Below, in pieces: positions 54,213 to 64,000 of a DNA stretch of 64,000 bases (the stretch's first letter is position 1; every line of letters starts with the position of its first letter). The notes beneath the pieces are model-generated. The model did no database searches, was not told the origin of the DNA, and saw only the letters and a list, made by a program, of their open reading frames with translations. The position numbers and the translations under genes were made by a program. This stretch comes from Pseudomonadota bacterium (GTDB lineage Bacteria; Pseudomonadota; Alphaproteobacteria; Micropepsales; Micropepsaceae): the NCBI GenBank assembly GCA_021804785.1, contig JAJZGY010000004.1, positions 1-64,000 on the forward strand, read 5' to 3'.

Positions 54213-56096
54213 TCAACGCACGCTCGTCAGGGCTGTCTCATAGGCTTCCTGTGCCTTCAGCCAGCGCTCTTCAGCAGCGGCCAGTTTCTTGACGGCGTCA
54301 GCCCGTTTCTTGGACACAGCGGTGCCTTTGAGCGGATCGCGGACGAAGAGAAGCGGATCGGTGAGGGCGCGGTCATATTTGGCGATCTCCTCGGAGAGGG
54401 TCGCAATCTGCCGTTCTTCGAGGTCGACCTGATCCTTGAGCGGACGCAGCTGACTGCGCCGCTGTGCCGCGTCACGCCTGACATCTTCCTTGGAGGGGCG
54501 CGCAGCCTCACTGATCTGCACGGATGGACGGTTCTCGCCCATGAGCAGATAGCGGCGGTAATCCTCGAGATCGCCATCGAAAGTGTGAACCTGGCCATCG
54601 GCGACGAGAAGCAGGCGCTCGGCTGTCGCTTCGATCAGCCTGCGGTCGTGGCTGATGAGAATGACCGCGCCTTCAAAGTCGTTGAGTGCGGTCAGAAGGC
54701 TCTCGCGGGCATCGATGTCCAGATGATTGGTGGGCTCATCGAGGATGAGCAGATTGGGATGATCAAGGGTCGCCAGGGCGAGCATCAGCCGGGCTCGTTC
54801 GCCGCCGGAGAGGGCGCCCACCTTGGTGGTCGCCTTGGCGGCGGAGAAGCCGAAACCGCCAAGCTGGCTCCTCAGATGCTGTTCACTTAGCCTTGGTCGC
54901 AGCAAGCCAAGAGTTTGCAATGGCGTCAGCTGTGCCTGCAGTTCTTCAAGCTGATGCTGTGCAAAATATCCTACGCTCAGTTTGCGCGCCCGAAACAGCG
55001 TGCCCCCCATTTTGTCGAGCTTGCCGGCCATGAGCTTGGCGAGAGTGGATTTGCCGTTGCCGTTCTTGCCCAAAAGCGCGATGCGCTCGTCCGGATCGAT
55101 GCGCAGGTCAAGCTGTGAGAGGATTGGTCGACCTGGTTCGTAGCCAACGCTGACCTGCTCGAGGGTCAGCAAAGGCGGGCTGGCGTCGAACGGAGCTGGC
55201 AGCCGGATCGGCGTTACCTGCTCATCAAGCGGAATGTCGATCTCTTCCATCCGCTCGAGCATCTTGATGCGGCTCTGGGCCTGGCGGGCCTTGGAGGCCT
55301 TGTAGCGGAAGCGGTCGACGAAGGTCTGGAGGTGTTTGCGCCGTGCCTCCTGACGTTTGGCGAAGGCAAGATCATTGGCGCGGCGCAGGGCCCGCGTCGC
55401 CGTGAAGCTGTCGTAATTGCCGCTGTAAAGCGTGAGGCGGCCATGTTCGAGGTGGAGAATGAATTCGCACACACTGTTGAGCAGGTCGCGATCATGGCTG
55501 ATGAGCAGGACGCTGCCGCGATAGCGTTTCAGATAATCTTCCAGCCACAATACGCCCTCAAGATCGAGGTAATTGGTTGGCTCGTCGAGCAGAAGCAGGT
55601 CAGGGGCAAGAAACAGGATCGCGGCAAGGGCCACGCGCATGCGCCAGCCGCCGGAAAATTCCGCACAGGGTCGCAGCTGGTCGCTGGCTGAAAACCCCAG
55701 GCCGGCGAGGATCGTCGCCGCCCGCGCTGGCGCCGCATAGGCATCGCGGGCTTCGAGGCGGCCATGGATTTCGCCCAGGCGATGGGGATCTGTGATATCT
55801 TCGGCCGCCTCCAGGAGTGCCAGCCGCTCCTGATCGGCGGCCAGGACCGTATCCAGAAGGCTCATCGGACCTGCGGGAACTTCCTGGGCGACTCCGCCCA
55901 GGCGCCAGACCGTCGGCAGGGTGATGGTACCCCCATCGGCATGGAGCTCTTTCTGGATAAGCTTGAACAGCGTGGACTTGCCCGCCCCATTGTGCCCGAC
56001 AAGCCCGATCCGGCGCCCGGCAGGCAGTCTGGCGCTGGTGCCTGACAGTATTTCGCGCCCGGCGATGCGATAAACCAGATTGTCGATATTGATCAT
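54213..56096 (-). CDS. ABC-F family ATPase
   Basis: A 627-aa soluble protein with two ABC domains and no membrane part. Walker A motifs are GHNGAGKSTL (near 35) and GKNGNGKSTL (near 350); signatures are EFSGGWRMRVAL and LSGGERARLML; both DEPTN boxes are present. An arm-like helical linker (about 240-310) and a charged C-terminal coiled coil (from about 535) complete the YheS/Uup-like plan. ABC-F proteins act on the ribosome; a resistance role cannot be read from sequence. Start ATG 56096 begins at INIDNLVYRIAG. Confidence 0.9.
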   Translation of the reverse strand: MINIDNLVYRIAGREILSGTSARLPAGRRIGLVGHNGAGKSTLFKLIQKELHADGGTITLPTVWRLGGVAQEVPAGPMSLLDTVLAADQERLALLEAAEDITDPHRLGEIHGRLEARDAYAAPARAATILAGLGFSASDQLRPCAEFSGGWRMRVALAAILFLAPDLLLLDEPTNYLDLEGVLWLEDYLKRYRGSVLLISHDRDLLNSVCEFILHLEHGRLTLYSGNYDSFTATRALRRANDLAFAKRQEARRKHLQTFVDRFRYKASKARQAQSRIKMLERMEEIDIPLDEQVTPIRLPAPFDASPPLLTLEQVSVGYEPGRPILSQLDLRIDPDERIALLGKNGNGKSTLAKLMAGKLDKMGGTLFRARKLSVGYFAQHQLEELQAQLTPLQTLGLLRPRLSEQHLRSQLGGFGFSAAKATTKVGALSGGERARLMLALATLDHPNLLILDEPTNHLDIDARESLLTALNDFEGAVILISHDRRLIEATAERLLLVADGQVHTFDGDLEDYRRYLLMGENRPSVQISEAARPSKEDVRRDAAQRRSQLRPLKDQVDLEERQIATLSEEIAKYDRALTDPLLFVRDPLKGTAVSKKRADAVKKLAAAEERWLKAQEAYETALTSVR

Positions 56097-56253
56097 GCCG
56101 CTCCCATAGCGGGTGCGGCGGGCGCTGGGCAAGCAGCGAAGGCCTTGCGTACGCCCGGTGCCTTGCGGCCAAGGGTGGGCGGGCTGTGGTTGCACCCTTT
56201 TATAGGCCCCGCTATAGAGCGGCCGAAAATCCCCCCTGATCAGGAGTCTTATC

Positions 56254-56676
56254 ATGGCCTTGGAGCGTACGCTCTCCATCATCAAGCCCGATGCCACGCG
56301 GCGCAATCTGACCGGAGCGATCATTGATCGCTTCGAAAAAGCCGGGCTGCGCGTGATCGCCTCCCGGCGTCTGCGTTTGTCCCAGGCCCAGGCCGAGGCT
56401 TTTTACGCGGTGCATCGTGAGCGGCCGTTCTTTGCCAGCCTGGTTGCCTTTATGACCTCTGGTCCGGTCGTGGTGCAGGTGCTCGAAGGCGAGAATGCCA
56501 TTGCGCGCAATCGCGAGGTCATGGGTGCCACCAATCCTGCCAACGCGGCTTCTGGCACCATCCGCAAGGATTTTGCCGAAAGCATCGAGGCCAATTCGGT
56601 ACATGGCTCGGATGCACCGGAGACTGCGCTGCAGGAAATCAAGTTTTTCTTTTCGGATCTGGAGATCGTGGGCTGA
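56254..56676 (+). CDS. ndk: Nucleoside diphosphate kinase
   Basis: A 140-aa kinase that balances nucleoside triphosphates. The phospho-His lies in NSVHGSD at about residue 117, and [29 protein letters not shown] and [13 protein letters not shown] are conserved. Length is typical. It is divergent from the ABC-F gene with 157 bp between the chosen starts. Confidence 0.97.
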   Translation: MALERTLSIIKPDATRRNLTGAIIDRFEKAGLRVIASRRLRLSQAQAEAFYAVHRERPFFASLVAFMTSGPVVVQVLEGENAIARNREVMGATNPANAASGTIRKDFAESIEANSVHGSDAPETALQEIKFFFSDLEIVG

Positions 56677-56721
56677 TCCGCTAAAGTGCTCGTCGCGCGA
56701 AGAAACGTGCAAGGAGCACCC

Positions 56722-57561
56722 ATGCAGGGCAAGACAGTGGTCATTACCGGCGCAACCTCGGGCATTGGCGAGGTTGCCGCCGATCGCCTCGCCCAACGAG
56801 GTGCCCGTATCGCCTTCATTGCCCGCGATAGGGCCCGCGGTGAGGAGATGCTGAAGCACCTCGACGCAATTGCCGGTCACAGCCCCCATTGCGTGTTTTA
56901 TGCCGACATGTCGTGTCTCTCCGAGATGCGGCGGGTGGCTGGGGAGATCGCGGTGGCCTGTCCGCAGATCGATGTGCTGATCAACAATGCGGGGGCGATG
57001 TTTGCGCATCGTCAGCTAACCCAGGATGGTCTCGAGGCGACCTTTGCCCTCAACCACCTCGCTTATTTTGTGTTGACGACGCAGCTGCTCGCCCAGATCA
57101 AGGGGCCGGCGCGGATCATCTGCACCGCCTCCGCCGCGCATAAAGGGGCGAAACTGGATTTCGACGATCTGCAGAGTGCCAAGGCCTATACAGCGTGGGG
57201 CGCCTATGGGCGCTCCAAACTGATGAACATCCTCTTTACGCGCGCATTGGCGCGCCGTCTTCAGGGCAGCGGGGTGACCGCAAACTGTCTGCACCCGGGT
57301 TTTGTCAACACCAGGTTCGGCGACAACAACAAGGGCGTGATCGGCTGGGGCCTTGGTCTTGCAAAGAACCTCGCTTTGTCGCCGGCACAGGGAGCCGAAA
57401 CCCTGATCTACCTTGCCAGCTCGCCCGAAATTGCCGCCGAAAGTGGCAAATATTTTCACAAATGCCGGGTCGAAGCCCCCAGCCGCGAAGCCCGCAATGA
57501 TGCGGATGCCGCGCGGCTGTGGCAGCTGTCGGAAGCCCTTGCTGGGCAAATTCTCAGCTGA
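56722..57561 (+). CDS. Short-chain dehydrogenase, retinol-dehydrogenase-like
   Basis: A 279-aa oxidoreductase. The cofactor motif TGATSGIGE (10-18) and FIARD suit NADP(H). NNAGAMF and the catalytic Ser-Tyr-Lys (TASAAHKG, then YGRSKLMN) are complete. It resembles the retinol dehydrogenase/WWOX-like group, so the substrate may be a lipid alcohol or aldehyde; not proven. AAGGAG eight bases before ATG 56722 fixes the start. It sits 45 bp after ndk and converges on purN with an 8-bp overlap of the two ends. Confidence 0.85.
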   Translation: MQGKTVVITGATSGIGEVAADRLAQRGARIAFIARDRARGEEMLKHLDAIAGHSPHCVFYADMSCLSEMRRVAGEIAVACPQIDVLINNAGAMFAHRQLTQDGLEATFALNHLAYFVLTTQLLAQIKGPARIICTASAAHKGAKLDFDDLQSAKAYTAWGAYGRSKLMNILFTRALARRLQGSGVTANCLHPGFVNTRFGDNNKGVIGWGLGLAKNLALSPAQGAETLIYLASSPEIAAESGKYFHKCRVEAPSREARNDADAARLWQLSEALAGQILS

Positions 57562-58159
57562 AGACCGCCCGGTCGGCTTCGAGGCGGACACGTCCTGAGG
57601 CCAGCAGCCGTAACGCCTGGGGATAGATCCGATGTTCTTCCTCAAGGATGCGGGCGGCCAGTGTCTCTTCGGTGTCATCTGGTGCCACGCGCACGCAGGC
57701 CTGCTCGATGATGGGGCCAGCATCGAGTTCAGGCACGACAAAATGGACGGTGCAGCCGGAAATACGTACGCCTGCGGCCAATGCGCGCGCATGGACATTG
57801 ATGCCCTTGAAGGCAGGCAGGAGCGAGGGATGGATGTTGATGATGCGTCCGCTCCACGCGCGGACAAAATCGTCGGACAGAATGCGCATGAATCCGGCCA
57901 GGCAAACAAGCTCAATGCCATGCCGGCGTAGCGTGGCATCGATCTCGGCATCGAACTGCGGCCGTGTCTTGCCCTGATGAGGTATGATGGCAACGGCGAT
58001 GTTGTGGGCCTGTGCCAGCTCGACACCTTCTGCCTGCGGCTGGTTTGAAATCACGAGTGCGATGCGCGCGGGATATTCGGGGCTGGCCGCCGCGGCGATC
58101 AGCGCCGCCATGTTGCTGCCACGACCGGAAATGAGGATGGCGGTGGGCTTTGCCGTCAC
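57554..58159 (-). CDS. purN: Phosphoribosylglycinamide formyltransferase
   Basis: A 201-aa folate-dependent enzyme for the third step of purine synthesis. [12 protein letters not shown] starts it; catalytic Asn and His are in [13 protein letters not shown] and the Asp in [14 protein letters not shown]. Its start overlaps the purM stop by 4 bp. Confidence 0.96.
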   Translation of the reverse strand: MTAKPTAILISGRGSNMAALIAAAASPEYPARIALVISNQPQAEGVELAQAHNIAVAIIPHQGKTRPQFDAEIDATLRRHGIELVCLAGFMRILSDDFVRAWSGRIINIHPSLLPAFKGINVHARALAAGVRISGCTVHFVVPELDAGPIIEQACVRVAPDDTEETLAARILEEEHRIYPQALRLLASGRVRLEADRAVFS

Positions 58160-59226
58160 AGCGAGAGGGCGCCCTGATATCGCACCAGGGCCGCGCCGTC
58201 ATGTCGGACCAGCCGTCCAATCCGGTAGGCTCTTTCGCCCACCAGGCCGAAGGCGTCAATGGCGAGGCCAGCTTTCTCGGCATCGCAGATGGCGATCAGG
58301 CCCAGGCCGCAATTGAAGGTCCGCAACATTTCTTCGGCCGCGATGTTGCCGCTTTGCGCCAGCCAGGAAAACACAGGGGGCACGCTAAAACTTGTCAGAT
58401 CGATCTCGGCGCACAATCCGTCGGGGAGCACGCGCGGCAGATTCTCTGTGATGCCGCCGCCGGTGATGTGGGCAAGCCCCTTGATGGCGCCGCTATGGAT
58501 CGCCTCGAGGGCTGATTTCACGTAAAGCCGGGTTGGTACCATCAAGGCCGCGCCAAGGCTCATCTGCGGTGCAAACGGCGCCGGAGCACCAAGTTCAAGC
58601 CCGCTGTTCTCGACGAGGCGGCGCACCAGCGAATAGCCATTGGCATGCACACCCGAGGAGGCGATGCCGATGATGACATCGCCCTCACGCATGGCCGACA
58701 ATCTGGGTAACACCGCACCGCGTTCCACCGCTCCGACGCTAAAGCCGGCCAGATCAAAGTCACCCTTCGCGTAAAGACCGGGCATTTCTGCGGTCTCTCC
58801 GCCGATCAGGGCGCAGCCGGCTGCCTTACAGGCCCGGGCAATACCTTCGACGACGCGCGCCGCAGCTTCCACATCAAGCTGGCCACAGGCGTAGTAATCA
58901 AGAAAAAACAGGGGCTCGGCACCCTGCACCACGACGTCATTGACGCACATCGCCACCAGGTCCTGACCGAGACCGTCGTAGAGCGCGGTGTCAATGGCCA
59001 GTTTGAGCTTGGTACCTACCCCATCGGTGGAGGCCACCAGAACCGGATCGCGAAACCCCGCAGCCTTGAGATCGAACAGTGCGCCAAAACCGCCTAGTTC
59101 GGCATCGGCGCCGGAGCGGCGGGTCGCCTTGGCAGCGGGCGCGATGCGCGCCACCAGTGCCTCACCTGCATCGATGTCAACACCGGCATCCCGGTAGGTC
59201 AGACCTTTGGCCTTATCGCCTGTCAT
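58156..59226 (-). CDS. purM: Phosphoribosylformylglycinamidine cyclo-ligase
   Basis: A 356-aa enzyme that closes the imidazole ring. [50 protein letters not shown] and [10 protein letters not shown] are signatures; [13 protein letters not shown] follows. It is first in purM-purN and divergent from the DUF2066 gene, 125 bp apart. Confidence 0.97.
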   Translation of the reverse strand: MTGDKAKGLTYRDAGVDIDAGEALVARIAPAAKATRRSGADAELGGFGALFDLKAAGFRDPVLVASTDGVGTKLKLAIDTALYDGLGQDLVAMCVNDVVVQGAEPLFFLDYYACGQLDVEAAARVVEGIARACKAAGCALIGGETAEMPGLYAKGDFDLAGFSVGAVERGAVLPRLSAMREGDVIIGIASSGVHANGYSLVRRLVENSGLELGAPAPFAPQMSLGAALMVPTRLYVKSALEAIHSGAIKGLAHITGGGITENLPRVLPDGLCAEIDLTSFSVPPVFSWLAQSGNIAAEEMLRTFNCGLGLIAICDAEKAGLAIDAFGLVGERAYRIGRLVRHDGAALVRYQGALSL

Positions 59227-59351
59227 GGCTTGCTCCTCGAAGCGGCAAGGATTTACGGGCGCCGGGGCGGGCGCGCAAGCACCGTCCGCGGCTTTCTTCG
59301 CCGCGCGTCGACCACTATAGTGCCCCCTCTTCGCCCGTCAGCAGGTTATTC

Positions 59352-60428
59352 ATGCGCACTCCGCTTGCCTTGGTTCTGATCTTCGCCGCGGCCGTCTCGC
59401 TGCTGCGTCCCGCTCTGGCGGCAAGCCCGTTTAACGTGACCGAGAACGTCAAGGGCTCGGGGGCCTCCACGCTTGAGGCCTATAACAATGCCGTCGACAG
59501 CGGTCGACGCAAGGCCTGGGTGGAACTTGTCCATCGGTTGACGCCCCAGAAAGAGTGGGCGGCGTTGACGGCGATCGACGACAGTACGCTGCAGAGCATG
59601 GTGCAAAATTACCGGTTGAGCAACGAAGCCCGCTCGACCACCCGCTACGTGGCAACCGTAACCTATGTCTTTAACCAGCCACTGGTCCGGCGCTACTTCC
59701 GCAACAACAACATCAGCTATTCGCTGGCGTCCGCGACACCGATGCTGGTGGTGCCGATGTCTCCGGCCTATGACCCGCATTCTCTGTGGAGCAATGCCTG
59801 GTCCTCCGTCCATGTCGCCGGTGGCGTAGTGCCCTTGGTCCTGCCCAAGGCGGACATGCTCAATACGGCCGCGCTGAGTCCCTTGGACTTTCGCAGTGCA
59901 GGCTGGAGCGATGTCGCCCCGGCGGCGGCCCGCGCCGGAGCGGATGAAGCGGCGCTGGTGCAGGCCGGACCTGCGAACGCCGGCCATCTGGCGGTCGGGA
60001 TTCGCCTGCTCTATGCCAACCAACCGGCCCAGGCGCTGACCCCGCTTGACGTTCCGGTGCCTGCCAATCTGACGCCGGCGGCTGCCTATGCCCTGGCCGC
60101 CGGGGCCGCAGCGAAGGCGATCGGCGTGGCCTGGACTACGAGTACGGCGGTTGATTTTGGCAAACCCTCCACACTGACCGTCAATCTCCAGGTTCCGTCG
60201 CTGAGCGCTTGGGGTGCGCTGCAAAGCCGCCTCGAAAAATTGCCAGTGATCGAGGCGGTGCGCATCAGGGCCGTTGAAATCGGTCAGTTGCAGGCCGATA
60301 TCGATTACGCAGGAACACAGGCGCAGCTGAGCGCATTTCTTTCTCAGGCAGGATATACGCTGGACAATCGCAAGGGCGATTGGTGGCTCGATCCGGCGTC
60401 TGGGCCGTCCTCTACGGGTTCAAGGTGA
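59352..60428 (+). CDS. Exported DUF2066-family protein
   Basis: A 358-aa protein with a clear signal peptide (1-23, MRTPLALVLIFAAAV to PALA-A). After it come a first region rich in short strands (NVTENVKGSGASTLEAYNNAV, an early SIMPL-like repeat) and a C-terminal copy of similar flavour. It probably works in the periplasm. In alphaproteobacteria such proteins regularly sit between purM and a CDP-alcohol phosphatidyltransferase, as here. The function is unknown. The frame upstream of ATG 59352 is purM antisense and is rejected. Confidence 0.8.
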   Translation: MRTPLALVLIFAAAVSLLRPALAASPFNVTENVKGSGASTLEAYNNAVDSGRRKAWVELVHRLTPQKEWAALTAIDDSTLQSMVQNYRLSNEARSTTRYVATVTYVFNQPLVRRYFRNNNISYSLASATPMLVVPMSPAYDPHSLWSNAWSSVHVAGGVVPLVLPKADMLNTAALSPLDFRSAGWSDVAPAAARAGADEAALVQAGPANAGHLAVGIRLLYANQPAQALTPLDVPVPANLTPAAAYALAAGAAAKAIGVAWTTSTAVDFGKPSTLTVNLQVPSLSAWGALQSRLEKLPVIEAVRIRAVEIGQLQADIDYAGTQAQLSAFLSQAGYTLDNRKGDWWLDPASGPSSTGSR

Positions 60429-60985
60429 CGCGTCGGAATTTCAATTTACCCAATCTTTTGACTGGCTTGCGCCTTCTGACCGCGCCGGTGGTCGCGCTTA
60501 TGCTGTGGCGCGGCGATGATGCGATGGCGCTTGTCCTGTTTGCCGCCGCAGGCTTGAGCGATGCGGTCGATGGCTGGCTTGCCAAGCGCTTCGGCTGGAC
60601 TACACCGCTTGGCCGACTGCTCGATCCGGCCGCCGACAAGCTCTTGATGCTGTTTGCTTTTGGTACGCTTGCGGTGATTGGTGAGGTGCCCTTGTGGCTG
60701 GCCGCGGTGGTGATCGGCCGCGACGGTCTGCTCATTGTGGCGGTTGGCCTGGGCTGGGCTCTTGGGCGGCCCTTCGCCATCGAACCATCGGCGCTGGGTA
60801 AGGCCTCGACCGTGCTGCAGGTGGTATTCGTGGCGGTAACGCTGGTGGCGCGCAGTCTCGACCTCTATTGGCCGGTCGGGCATGCGGCGCTGATGCTGGT
60901 GGTGGCGGCCCTGACCTTGGGGTCGGGGTTTCTCTACGGAGCCCGTGGCCTGCAGGCGCTGCTCTGCTCGGCACGGCCGGTCTGA
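60425..60985 (+). CDS. CDP-alcohol phosphatidyltransferase
   Basis: A 186-aa membrane enzyme with about five helices. The family motif is met in DAVDGWLAKRFGWTTPLGR, then LLDPAADK (D-x2-DG-x2-AK-x8-G-x3-D-x3-D). The alcohol is not fixed by the motif: it could be a PgsA-like glycerophosphate enzyme or a cardiolipin synthase type; I leave the symbol blank. GTG 60425 overlaps the previous stop (GTGA). Confidence 0.88.
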   Translation: MTRRNFNLPNLLTGLRLLTAPVVALMLWRGDDAMALVLFAAAGLSDAVDGWLAKRFGWTTPLGRLLDPAADKLLMLFAFGTLAVIGEVPLWLAAVVIGRDGLLIVAVGLGWALGRPFAIEPSALGKASTVLQVVFVAVTLVARSLDLYWPVGHAALMLVVAALTLGSGFLYGARGLQALLCSARPV

Positions 60986-60996
60986 AGGCAAAGCTC

Positions 60997-61662
60997 GTGG
61001 CCTCACAACTGCCGTTGCCCTTTGTTCCGGATCCGCGCTTGACGCGGGCAGCCTTCATTGAGGCCAGCGGCAATGTGCAGGCGGTGCGCTTCATCGATCG
61101 CTGGCCACACTGGCCAGCTGCAGTGGCTGCGCTCCATGGTCCGCCGGGCTCTGGCAAGTCGCATCTGACGTCAGCCTGGATCAAGGCGGCCGACGGCCTC
61201 GTGGTGGCGGCCGGCTCCCTGGCAGAGCTGGCTCCGGCGGCGCTGAAGGGACGGCGGGCCCTTGCGGTGGAAGATGTCGACCGCGCGGCGCCGAGCCTGG
61301 CCCGTGATCGGGTTCTCTTTGCTTTGCTCGAGGAGGCCGCAGCTGGCGGCGCGCTGCTTTTGACCGGCCGCAGTCCGCCGGCGCACTGGCCGGTGGCCTT
61401 GCCCGATCTGGCCTCCCGTTTTGCGGCCCTTTTGGCTTTTCCGCTTTGGGAACCGGACGAGGCCCTGTTGCGGGCGCTGGCCCACAAGCTCTTTACCGAT
61501 CGGCAGTTGCGGGTGCCGGAGGTGGTGGTGGACCGCATGCTCCATTTTCTGGAGCGCTCTCCGGAAGCCATTCGGAACTTTATCGAATTGGCGGATAGGA
61601 AGGCACTGGCAGAGGGCAGGCCGATCACCCTGGGCCTGATCCGCGAGCTGCTTGCCGGCTAA
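60997..61662 (+). CDS. hdaA: DnaA-inactivation protein HdaA
   Basis: A 221-aa DnaA-like AAA protein. A sliding-clamp-binding motif QLPLPF lies at residues 4-9, which is the mark of Hda/HdaA. Walker A is GPPGSGKSHL and the last helices match DnaA domain III (LERSPEAIRNFIELADRKA). With the clamp it stimulates ATP hydrolysis by DnaA after initiation. GTG 60997, 11 bp after the previous stop, is the only start that puts the clamp motif at the very N-terminus. ppk follows, as is usual. Confidence 0.92.
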   Translation: MASQLPLPFVPDPRLTRAAFIEASGNVQAVRFIDRWPHWPAAVAALHGPPGSGKSHLTSAWIKAADGLVVAAGSLAELAPAALKGRRALAVEDVDRAAPSLARDRVLFALLEEAAAGGALLLTGRSPPAHWPVALPDLASRFAALLAFPLWEPDEALLRALAHKLFTDRQLRVPEVVVDRMLHFLERSPEAIRNFIELADRKALAEGRPITLGLIRELLAG

Positions 61663-61832
61663 GGACGGCAGAACCCTGGCCTTTGCCGAGGTGGAATCCT
61701 GCCGTGCTGCACAAGCACTGTGGCGGATGCTAGAAGGAGAGGCTTAAGGGTTAAAGAACCCGCTGCGTGCTAGCCACGTAGCTTCACATCAGCCCGTCGG
61801 CTGGCGCGTATTCAGTCCGACAAGAGGTGGTC

Positions 61833-64000
61833 ATGGTCAGTGCAGGTTCGGCTTCGGCAACTGCGGATGGTACCCTGCCGCTCAGCGGGTCGCTGGGGGG
61901 TGGGCGTCGCGGCGGGGCAGGTGCGCATTGGCCGGCCCAGGCGCCAGATCCGGCAACGATCAGCCCGGAGAGCTCTGACCGCTTTGTGAACCGCGAGCTC
62001 AGCTGGCTGCAATTCAACCGACGGGTGCTCGAGGAGGCACGCAATCCACGCCATCCGCTGCTTGAACGCCTGCGCTTCCTCTCGATTTCAGCCTCCAACC
62101 TCGATGAATTCTTCATGGTTCGCGTGGCCGGCCTGAAGGGGATGGTTACCGCCGGGGTGACGAGCTTGAGCGATGACGGCTTGACCCCGGCGCAGCAGAT
62201 AGCCCGCGTCGATGAAGTCGCTGCGGCGCTGATTGCCGATCAGCAGGAGATCTGGTTCGAACTCTGCCACGAGTTGCGCAGCGCCGGAATTTGGCTCCTG
62301 AAGCCGGAGGAGTTGAACGCGGAAGATTACGCTCTGCTCGACGTCTATTTCCGCGAGCAGGTCTTTCCAGTGTTGACCCCTCTTGCCCTTGACCCGGCAC
62401 ATCCCTTCCCATTCATTCCCAATCTCGGCTTCACCTTGGCCCTGCAATTGCTGCGCAAACGCGATGGCAACCAGATCAACGCTCTGCTGCCGGTTCCCGC
62501 GCAGCTGCAGCGCTTCATTCGCGTCTCCGGGCCTGAAGCACGCTTCCTCTCGCTCGAGCATGTGCTCGGTCTTTACCTCGATCGGCTATTCCCGGGACAC
62601 ACCGTGATGGGATCGGGCCTATTGCGCCTGATCCGCGACAGCGATGTCGAGGTGGAGGAAGAGGCCGAAGACCTCGTGCGGCTGTTCGAAACCCTGCTCA
62701 AACGCCGTCGCAGAGGTTCGGTCATCCACATGGAATGCAGCGCAGCGATGCCTGAGGATCTGCGCAGTTTCATGGCGGATGAACAGAAGCTCAAGGGCGC
62801 CGAGCTTGTGCTCGTGGATCATCTTCTGGGCCTTGCCGATACCAGGCAGTTGATTCTCGATGATCGACCGGAACTGCTCTTTCCTCCTTATATCGCCCGC
62901 TATCCCGAACGCATCCGAGACCATGGTGGGGATTGTTTTGCGGCCATCCGTGCCAAAGATATTGTGGTTCATCACCCCTTCGAGAGCTTTGATGTGGTGG
63001 TGCAATTCCTGCGCCAGGCAGCAGCGGATCCGGACGTGGTCGCGATCAAGCAGACGCTTTATCGCACCTCGCAGGATTCACCGATCATCAAGGCATTGAT
63101 CGAGGCGGCGGAGGCGGGCAAATCCGTCACCGCACTGGTCGAGTTGAAGGCGCGTTTTGACGAAGAGGCCAATATCAAATGGGCGCGCGATCTGGAGCGG
63201 GCTGGCGTGCAGGTGGTCTATGGCTTCATCGAGCTGAAGACACACGCTAAAGTCAGCCTGGTAGTGAGGCGTGAAGGCGGCGTGCTGCGTACATATGTGC
63301 ACTTTGGCACCGGCAATTATCATGCGGTCACCGCCAAGGTTTATACCGATCTATCGCTGTTTTCTGCCGATCCGGTGCTTGGCCGTGATGCCGCGCAGTT
63401 GTTTAATTTCATTACCGGCTATGCCGAGCCAGTGGGACTCGAGAAGATCTCGGTGTCCCCGCTCAATCTGCGCAACAAGCTGATGGCGTGCATCGAAGAG
63501 GAGATCTCCCACGCCAGACATGCCCGTCCGGCGACGATCTGGGCCAAGCTCAACAGTCTCGTCGATCCCGGCATCATCGATGCCTTGTACCGTGCAAGCG
63601 GTGCCGGCGTTCAGATCCGCCTCATCATCCGTGGCATTTGTTGTCTCAGGCCGCAGGTTGCCGGGCTGTCGGAGAACATCGAGGTCAAATCGATTGTCGG
63701 ACGCTTTTTGGAGCATGGGCGCATCGTCTGCTTTGGCAACGGGCATGTTCTGCCGTCGCCGAAGGCCAAGCTTTTCATTTCTTCGGCTGACTGGATGCCG
63801 CGCAATCTTGATCGGCGGGTCGAGGCTCTGGTGCCGATCGAAAACCCCACAGTCCACGAGCAGATCCTGGACCAGATTCTGGTGGCATTGCTCAAGGACC
63901 GGGCGCAAAGCTGGAGCATGAACGCGGACGCAACCTATACCCGCGATCCGGGTGCTGCGGATCCGCAGGCATTCTGTGCCCATACCTATTTCATGACCAA
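61833..64000 (+). CDS. ppk: Polyphosphate kinase 1, cut by right window edge
   Basis: At least 722 codons are present. After a variable N-terminus of about 48 residues comes [20 protein letters not shown] and [21 protein letters not shown], the PPK1 start. The autophosphorylated His is in KTHAKVSLV (His471 here), and [16 protein letters not shown] and IRGICCLRP follow. The last residues before the edge ([10 protein letters not shown]) are near the family's normal end. It makes polyphosphate from ATP reversibly. GAGGTGG lies 5 bp before ATG 61833. The gap from hdaA is 170 bp. Confidence 0.95.
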   Translation, partial: MVSAGSASATADGTLPLSGSLGGGRRGGAGAHWPAQAPDPATISPESSDRFVNRELSWLQFNRRVLEEARNPRHPLLERLRFLSISASNLDEFFMVRVAGLKGMVTAGVTSLSDDGLTPAQQIARVDEVAAALIADQQEIWFELCHELRSAGIWLLKPEELNAEDYALLDVYFREQVFPVLTPLALDPAHPFPFIPNLGFTLALQLLRKRDGNQINALLPVPAQLQRFIRVSGPEARFLSLEHVLGLYLDRLFPGHTVMGSGLLRLIRDSDVEVEEEAEDLVRLFETLLKRRRRGSVIHMECSAAMPEDLRSFMADEQKLKGAELVLVDHLLGLADTRQLILDDRPELLFPPYIARYPERIRDHGGDCFAAIRAKDIVVHHPFESFDVVVQFLRQAAADPDVVAIKQTLYRTSQDSPIIKALIEAAEAGKSVTALVELKARFDEEANIKWARDLERAGVQVVYGFIELKTHAKVSLVVRREGGVLRTYVHFGTGNYHAVTAKVYTDLSLFSADPVLGRDAAQLFNFITGYAEPVGLEKISVSPLNLRNKLMACIEEEISHARHARPATIWAKLNSLVDPGIIDALYRASGAGVQIRLIIRGICCLRPQVAGLSENIEVKSIVGRFLEHGRIVCFGNGHVLPSPKAKLFISSADWMPRNLDRRVEALVPIENPTVHEQILDQILVALLKDRAQSWSMNADATYTRDPGAADPQAFCAHTYFMT

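Noticed and set aside
54213-56324. 703-aa form of the ABC-F ATPase
   Set aside because: The extra N-terminal 76 residues are basic, shadow-like and precede the natural start at MINIDNLVYRI; the short form fits family length.
1-64000. CRISPR array
   Set aside because: No direct repeats with regular unique spacers were found; the only regular repeats are the four hipBA operators.

Overview
The window reads as chromosomal DNA of a GC-rich alphaproteobacterium. The evidence is gene content and order: fabD-fabG-acpP-fabF-mltG-yicC-gmk, rsmA-pdxA-surA-lptD-lptG-lptF, pepA-holC, ndk, purM-purN, hdaA-ppk, a RegBA redox two-component system and a fused CysNC. The order cannot be fixed from sequence alone; a Rhizomicrobium/Micropepsales-like or other free-living lineage is only a guess. 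There are no rRNA genes, CRISPR arrays or intact prophage, and one tRNA, tRNA-Gln(CUG).

1-8.4 kb is a plastic, partly decayed region. It holds an IS481-family element running off the left edge and inserted at a CTAG target, which truncates a gene that also carries an in-frame stop. Then come tRNA-Gln, a hipBA toxin-antitoxin pair under four regularly spaced 22-bp operators, an uncharacterised 205-aa ORF and short unexplained ORFs. A sphingolipid-desaturase-like enzyme is divergent from a PhyH-type dioxygenase. Remnants of a sugar-acid dehydratase and of a transposase C-terminus follow.

8.4-27.5 kb is metabolic and respiratory: a thiolase, a class B flavin monooxygenase, a copper operon (chaperone, CopA, CueR) behind a 19-bp-spacer MerR-type promoter, and a cyoABCD quinol oxidase operon that runs by start/stop overlaps into regB-regA. 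Three membrane proteins, the sulfate-activation pair cysD-cysNC and panB follow.

27.7-64 kb is a conserved housekeeping backbone: rpsF-rpsR-rplI; the fatty-acid cluster to gmk; rsmA to lptF, facing pepA-holC; an ABC-F ATPase, ndk, purN-purM; and a DUF2066 protein, a CDP-alcohol phosphatidyltransferase, hdaA and a ppk cut by the right edge. Cargo genes sit at its junctions: hemN, a Crp/Fnr regulator and an alkyl sulfatase; an amidohydrolase and an alcohol dehydrogenase; an amino-acid permease and a TPR protein; an SDR.

No wholly new multi-gene system stands out. The observations I would follow first are the four-operator hipBA promoter, the cyo-regBA coupling with its quinone-site motif and redox cysteine, and the desaturase/PhyH divergent pair with a palindrome and an FNR/FixK-like box between them.
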